A stretch of DNA of 64,000 nucleotides from Peredibacter starrii. Its GTDB lineage: Bacteria; Bdellovibrionota; Bacteriovoracia; Bacteriovoracales; Bacteriovoracaceae. The stretch spans positions 806,001 through 870,000 of the forward strand of contig NZ_CP139487.1 of NCBI RefSeq assembly GCF_034259205.1, written 5' to 3'. The position numbers and the translations under genes were made by a program. Below are positions 61,255 through 64,000 of this stretch, piece after piece. The notes below the pieces were generated by a model. The model had not been told where the DNA came from, made no database searches, and was given only the letters and a program-made list of their open reading frames with translations. Each line of letters starts with the position of its first letter. Positions within the stretch are counted from its first letter, which is position 1.

Positions 61255-61396
61255 AGTTTCATCCAACTAAAAAAACAGTGAAAGAACCTTCCACTTGATA
61301 AATTCTCTTCGGTTGTTTTGCAGAAAAATAAACGGTAAAATGAGGGGGTCCCCCAAATAAGCCCTAAGTACATAAAATAATTGTGATTTAGATACC

Positions 61397-62542
61397 ATGA
61401 AGGTGCCGCAAATGATCATTTTGGATGAACGCAACTATCTGAAACCTGAGCTCGAGTCCAAGGGCTTTTCGATTTTCGATTTCTTCGAGAATCACCAGGT
61501 GTTGGACCTTAAAACCTTTAATGCCCTAGAATTAAAACGTCGTGGCGAATTTCTATTAGTAGATACGCAAACGATTTTAAGTCGGCCAGTCGAAGCACGT
61601 GAGACCTTCAAGTCCATCATGAATACTTTCTTAGGTGCTGTGTTCTTTCACGAGCAAAGTAACGTGAAGGCGCAAGAGTGGGTACAAAACGAAGCGGCCT
61701 TCTTAACTAAGATCATTGGAGAGTACTCTCTGCCGATGCCTCAGCTCAACTGGACCATGCTTTCAAACCAACTCCAATTTTTCTGGAATCTCCTTGAAGA
61801 TCAAAGAATGCTTCAGAAGCACATGGCCCAATTTAGTATTGAGCTTGATCAGGTCCTGCAAAACGCTGAAGTTGAAATGGTGAAGGCGAAGAAGATCCAT
61901 GAGATGCTGGTTCCTCGCCGCACGGACGAAATCAAAGGTGTTTCTTTCTCAAATAAATATGCCGCAGGTGAAGGCGGCGGTGGAGAGTTTTACGATCTTC
62001 ATCAAACTCCTTCAAAGGTCTACCAAATCATGGTGTCCAGTCAGTCATACCTCATTTCAAGTGCGCTCTTAGGAATTCTTGGGCAGCACCGTGAAAAGGA
62101 TTTTAATCCTGCTGCCTTTTTGAAAGACGCGCAGGCAGAGATTGAGACCATTAATGGAGCGAAGAAGAAAAAATCAGAAGTAGAAGTGACGGTTCTTGAA
62201 TTAGACCTGGGCACGTTAGAGCTTAAACTTCATTCACCAAACAAGCCTGAGTTATATAGTCAACAGAATGGTCGCATTGAGTTGGCCCGCGATAAAGGAT
62301 ACAAGCTTTCTAAAGGAGAGAAATTTATTGTTTTCTCTCCGGGATTCATCTTTAATTGGAAAGAAGGGCATCCCAATAAAAACATTCATGATTTCCTAAA
62401 AAGTCATGAGAAGTTGAACGCTTCTGAGACCTTGTCAGAGCTTTTCTTCCAGTTAAAAGACGGGAAGGAAAGTCAGTTCCTAACAAAAGACGCGACCGTA
62501 GTAGTGATGGAGGTTAACCGTCATGGCATTCATAAAGTTTAG
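61397..62542 (+). CDS. degenerate SpoIIE/RsbU-like phosphatase-fold protein
   Basis: The 381-residue protein has three parts: an N-terminal region that reads like a degenerate receiver (MIILDERNYL..., FLLVDTQ), a coiled coil (about 135-170) and a PP2C-like domain. The last matches RsbU/SpoIIE layout: VPRRTDEIKGVSFSNKYAAG then GGGGEFYDLHQ (G-G-D-F-Y-D in active enzymes; here the D is E) and the end DATVVVMEVNR. The later TDG motif is replaced by FSPGFIFNW, so metal-binding aspartates are lost. A non-catalytic scaffold is inferred. Starts at 61397 or 61412 (AAGG 8 nt upstream of the latter) are both possible. Confidence 0.65.
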   Translation: MKVPQMIILDERNYLKPELESKGFSIFDFFENHQVLDLKTFNALELKRRGEFLLVDTQTILSRPVEARETFKSIMNTFLGAVFFHEQSNVKAQEWVQNEAAFLTKIIGEYSLPMPQLNWTMLSNQLQFFWNLLEDQRMLQKHMAQFSIELDQVLQNAEVEMVKAKKIHEMLVPRRTDEIKGVSFSNKYAAGEGGGGEFYDLHQTPSKVYQIMVSSQSYLISSALLGILGQHREKDFNPAAFLKDAQAEIETINGAKKKKSEVEVTVLELDLGTLELKLHSPNKPELYSQQNGRIELARDKGYKLSKGEKFIVFSPGFIFNWKEGHPNKNIHDFLKSHEKLNASETLSELFFQLKDGKESQFLTKDATVVVMEVNRHGIHKV

Positions 62543-63185
62543 TTTTTTATTTCTAGTGCTTGTAAGTAGTGCTTTTGCACAAACCCGTTTCAGCTCTAAG
62601 AGTTGTTTGGATGCTACTTACAAAATGAAAATGGTTCAGAAGGGCCCGCTCTTTGGTCTTCTGAAACAAGAATTTGTGATTGATAAAAAGAACTGTATCG
62701 TTCGTATCTCACATAAAAAATATCTTCCGAAAGAATGGATCGTGGATGTTTGTCGTGAGCCGGTTCACATCAAAGTAACTTCCGCCACAGGCGTTGATGT
62801 TGCCAAGAAAGAGTCTGAGTGCATTCACCAGGACAAATCGAAAGACACATCAGACTTTTGTTCACAATACTTCGACATGATGGATGTGATTCAAGACGAT
62901 GGTCTGATTTTTGCTGAAGGTGACCGCGATAATCTAAATTCAGATCACGGAAAAACTTTTTGTACTTATCTTTTAATGAAGAAATATTTGAATGATTCAG
63001 TGGTGTTCAGCCGCTATACAGAAGTTCCGGATATTTTCTCTGAGAAGGCGAAGGAAGTAACTCCTGCTCCGGTTGTTCCATCGGCACCGGTAGATCCTAA
63101 GAAAGAAAATCAGGAAGCGAAGTTAACAACGCCTCCTGAAGTTCCTGTTAAAACAACATTAGACGCGACTAAAAGCGTGCTCTAA
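62523..63185 (+). CDS. exported protein of unknown function
   Basis: The 220-residue product has a signal peptide (MAFIKFSFLFLVLVSSAFAQ). The mature domain has six or so cysteines (SKSCLDATY, KKNCIVRIS, VDVCREP, SECIHQD, SDFCSQY, KTFCTYLL), then a Pro/Val/Lys-rich tail. It begins 20 nt inside the preceding gene, with GGAGG 9-10 nt upstream of ATG, so it is co-translated with it. Overlaps the convergent PLP-enzyme gene by 27 nt. Family not recognised. Confidence 0.7.
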   Translation: MAFIKFSFLFLVLVSSAFAQTRFSSKSCLDATYKMKMVQKGPLFGLLKQEFVIDKKNCIVRISHKKYLPKEWIVDVCREPVHIKVTSATGVDVAKKESECIHQDKSKDTSDFCSQYFDMMDVIQDDGLIFAEGDRDNLNSDHGKTFCTYLLMKKYLNDSVVFSRYTEVPDIFSEKAKEVTPAPVVPSAPVDPKKENQEAKLTTPPEVPVKTTLDATKSVL

Positions 63186-64000
63186 GTCCTTCACTAAATC
63201 ATCACAATCCTCAATACCAACTGAGAGACGGATTAGGTTATCAAAAATACCTAGTCCTTCTCTTACATTTTTAGGAATCGAAGCGTGAGTCATGATGGCC
63301 GGGTGATCCACAAGAGATTCAACACCACCAAGTGATTCAGCAAGAGCAAATAGTTTTACGTTCTCAAGGAATTTACGAGATTCATCAATTCCACCTTTGA
63401 TGAAGAATGTAATCATCCCGCCGGCACCCTTCATTTGCTTCTGAGCAAGTTCATATTGAGGGTGAGACTTAAGACCAGGATAAATAACTCTTTCAACTTT
63501 CGGATGCTTCTCAAGAAAGTTAGCGATTTTCATCGCGTTTTCCTGGTGAGCTTTCATTCTTACGGCAAGAGTCTTGATCCCACGGATAACTAACCATGAA
63601 TCAAATGGCGACTGAGATGGGCCAATGGCATTCTGATAGAAGAAGATTTTCTCTTTGATTTCATCAGAGTTAAACATCAATGCCCCACCAACAACGTCTG
63701 AGTGACCGTTGATGAATTTTGTCATTGAGTGAAGAACAATATCAGCACCGTGATCAAGAGGGTTCTGGAAATACGGGCTCATGAACGTGTTATCTACAAC
63801 AGTTAAAGCGCCTACTTTTTTAGCAAGTGCCGCAATCGCCTTGATATCTGAAATTTTAAGAAGAGGGTTTGTTGGAGTTTCAAGCCAAACAAGTGCCGGC
63901 TTCGTCTCGTTGATTTCTTTTTCAAGTTTCACCAGATCAGTCGTATCTACGAACTTGTATTGGTGAATGTCATTGAAAACTTTTGAGAACAAACGGTAAG
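63159..64000 (-). CDS. Cys/Met metabolism PLP enzyme, cystathionine gamma-synthase/lyase type (5' end outside window)
   Basis: The frame is open to the window edge and its sequence begins mid-protein (YRLFSKVFNDI), so the N-terminal third is missing; the visible 280 residues are the C-terminal two thirds of an enzyme of about 380-400. It belongs to the PLP-dependent trans-sulfuration family. The lysine that binds PLP is in LHSMTKFINGHSDVVGGAL, with the upstream D of VDNTFMSPY. The C-terminal end (LAESLGGVESLVDHPAIMTHAS) matches MetB/MetC-like enzymes, where S-x-G-G-x-E-S-L is the substrate-carboxylate loop. I cannot choose between synthase and lyase. Confidence 0.93.
   Translation of the reverse strand, partial: YRLFSKVFNDIHQYKFVDTTDLVKLEKEINETKPALVWLETPTNPLLKISDIKAIAALAKKVGALTVVDNTFMSPYFQNPLDHGADIVLHSMTKFINGHSDVVGGALMFNSDEIKEKIFFYQNAIGPSQSPFDSWLVIRGIKTLAVRMKAHQENAMKIANFLEKHPKVERVIYPGLKSHPQYELAQKQMKGAGGMITFFIKGGIDESRKFLENVKLFALAESLGGVESLVDHPAIMTHASIPKNVREGLGIFDNLIRLSVGIEDCDDLVKDLEHAFSRV

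Noticed and set aside
1-64000. tRNA, rRNA, insertion sequences, phage genes or CRISPR arrays
   Set aside because: I scanned for T-loop sequences, rRNA cores, transposase motifs with terminal inverted repeats and regularly spaced repeats. None was convincing.

Overview
The window is about 42-44% GC by eye, densely packed, and almost entirely chromosomal protein-coding DNA. I see no rRNA, tRNA, insertion sequence, phage module or CRISPR array. Gene content points to a Gram-negative predatory-type bacterium of the Bdellovibrionota, probably the Bacteriovorax/Peredibacter side. The clues are many signal-peptide proteins of no known family, HTTM (vitamin K carboxylase-like) membrane proteins, an NTT-like nucleotide transporter, a SUV3-like RNA helicase, secreted nuclease, nucleotidase and peptidases, and many stand-alone or degenerate signalling proteins. 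This placement is inferred from content, not from a marker gene.

Layout. 1-5.5 kb: a partial exported protein, an FAD oxidoreductase, ahpC-ahpF peroxide defence with a hairpin between the two genes, and small exported proteins including a PDZ lipoprotein. 5.6-9.6 kb: a two-component system, a four-repeat exported protein and a pirin. 9.7-14.6 kb: trpS and a three-gene ABC importer whose first start codon lies in a 12-bp inverted repeat. 14.5-20.3 kb: a GAF/H-box protein without an ATPase domain, an Asn-rich collagen-like envelope protein, and a duplicated pair of [small membrane protein + HTTM protein]. 20.4-30.6 kb: an exported HEXXH protein with a partner, a DCC thiol protein, small cytosolic proteins, exported proteins, tyrS, deoC, a GST-like protein and a lipoprotein. 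30.7-40.7 kb: acyl-CoA dehydrogenase, a nuclease-fold protein with two tandem atypical response regulators, an RlmL-type methyltransferase, S-adenosylhomocysteinase, an OmpA-family protein and rpiB. 40.9-51.8 kb: a DtxR-type iron regulator overlapping an NTT-like transporter, an M3 peptidase, a GAF-PAS-kinase, a secreted nuclease and a 5'-nucleotidase (both read leftward), then feoAB with a perfect palindrome over its likely promoter. 51.8-64 kb: a flavin monooxygenase/thioesterase pair, an exported M28 aminopeptidase, a SUV3-like helicase overlapping a ferritin-like gene and an ATP-grasp gene, a class II aldolase, an HD-GYP phosphodiesterase, a degenerate SpoIIE-like protein and a partial PLP lyase/synthase.

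How the genes may work together. Iron appears in two places (DtxR-like regulator; feoAB), linked here only by inference. Exported nuclease and 5'-nucleotidase plus the NTT-like carrier, deoC and rpiB would suit salvage of prey nucleic acids, though they are not one operon. Translation starts are unusual: several genes without a Shine-Dalgarno have a -10-like hexamer ending 6-8 nt before the start codon (best case trpS), which suggests leaderless mRNAs. TTG and GTG starts with good ribosome sites also occur. No stretch over 300 bases lacks a gene.
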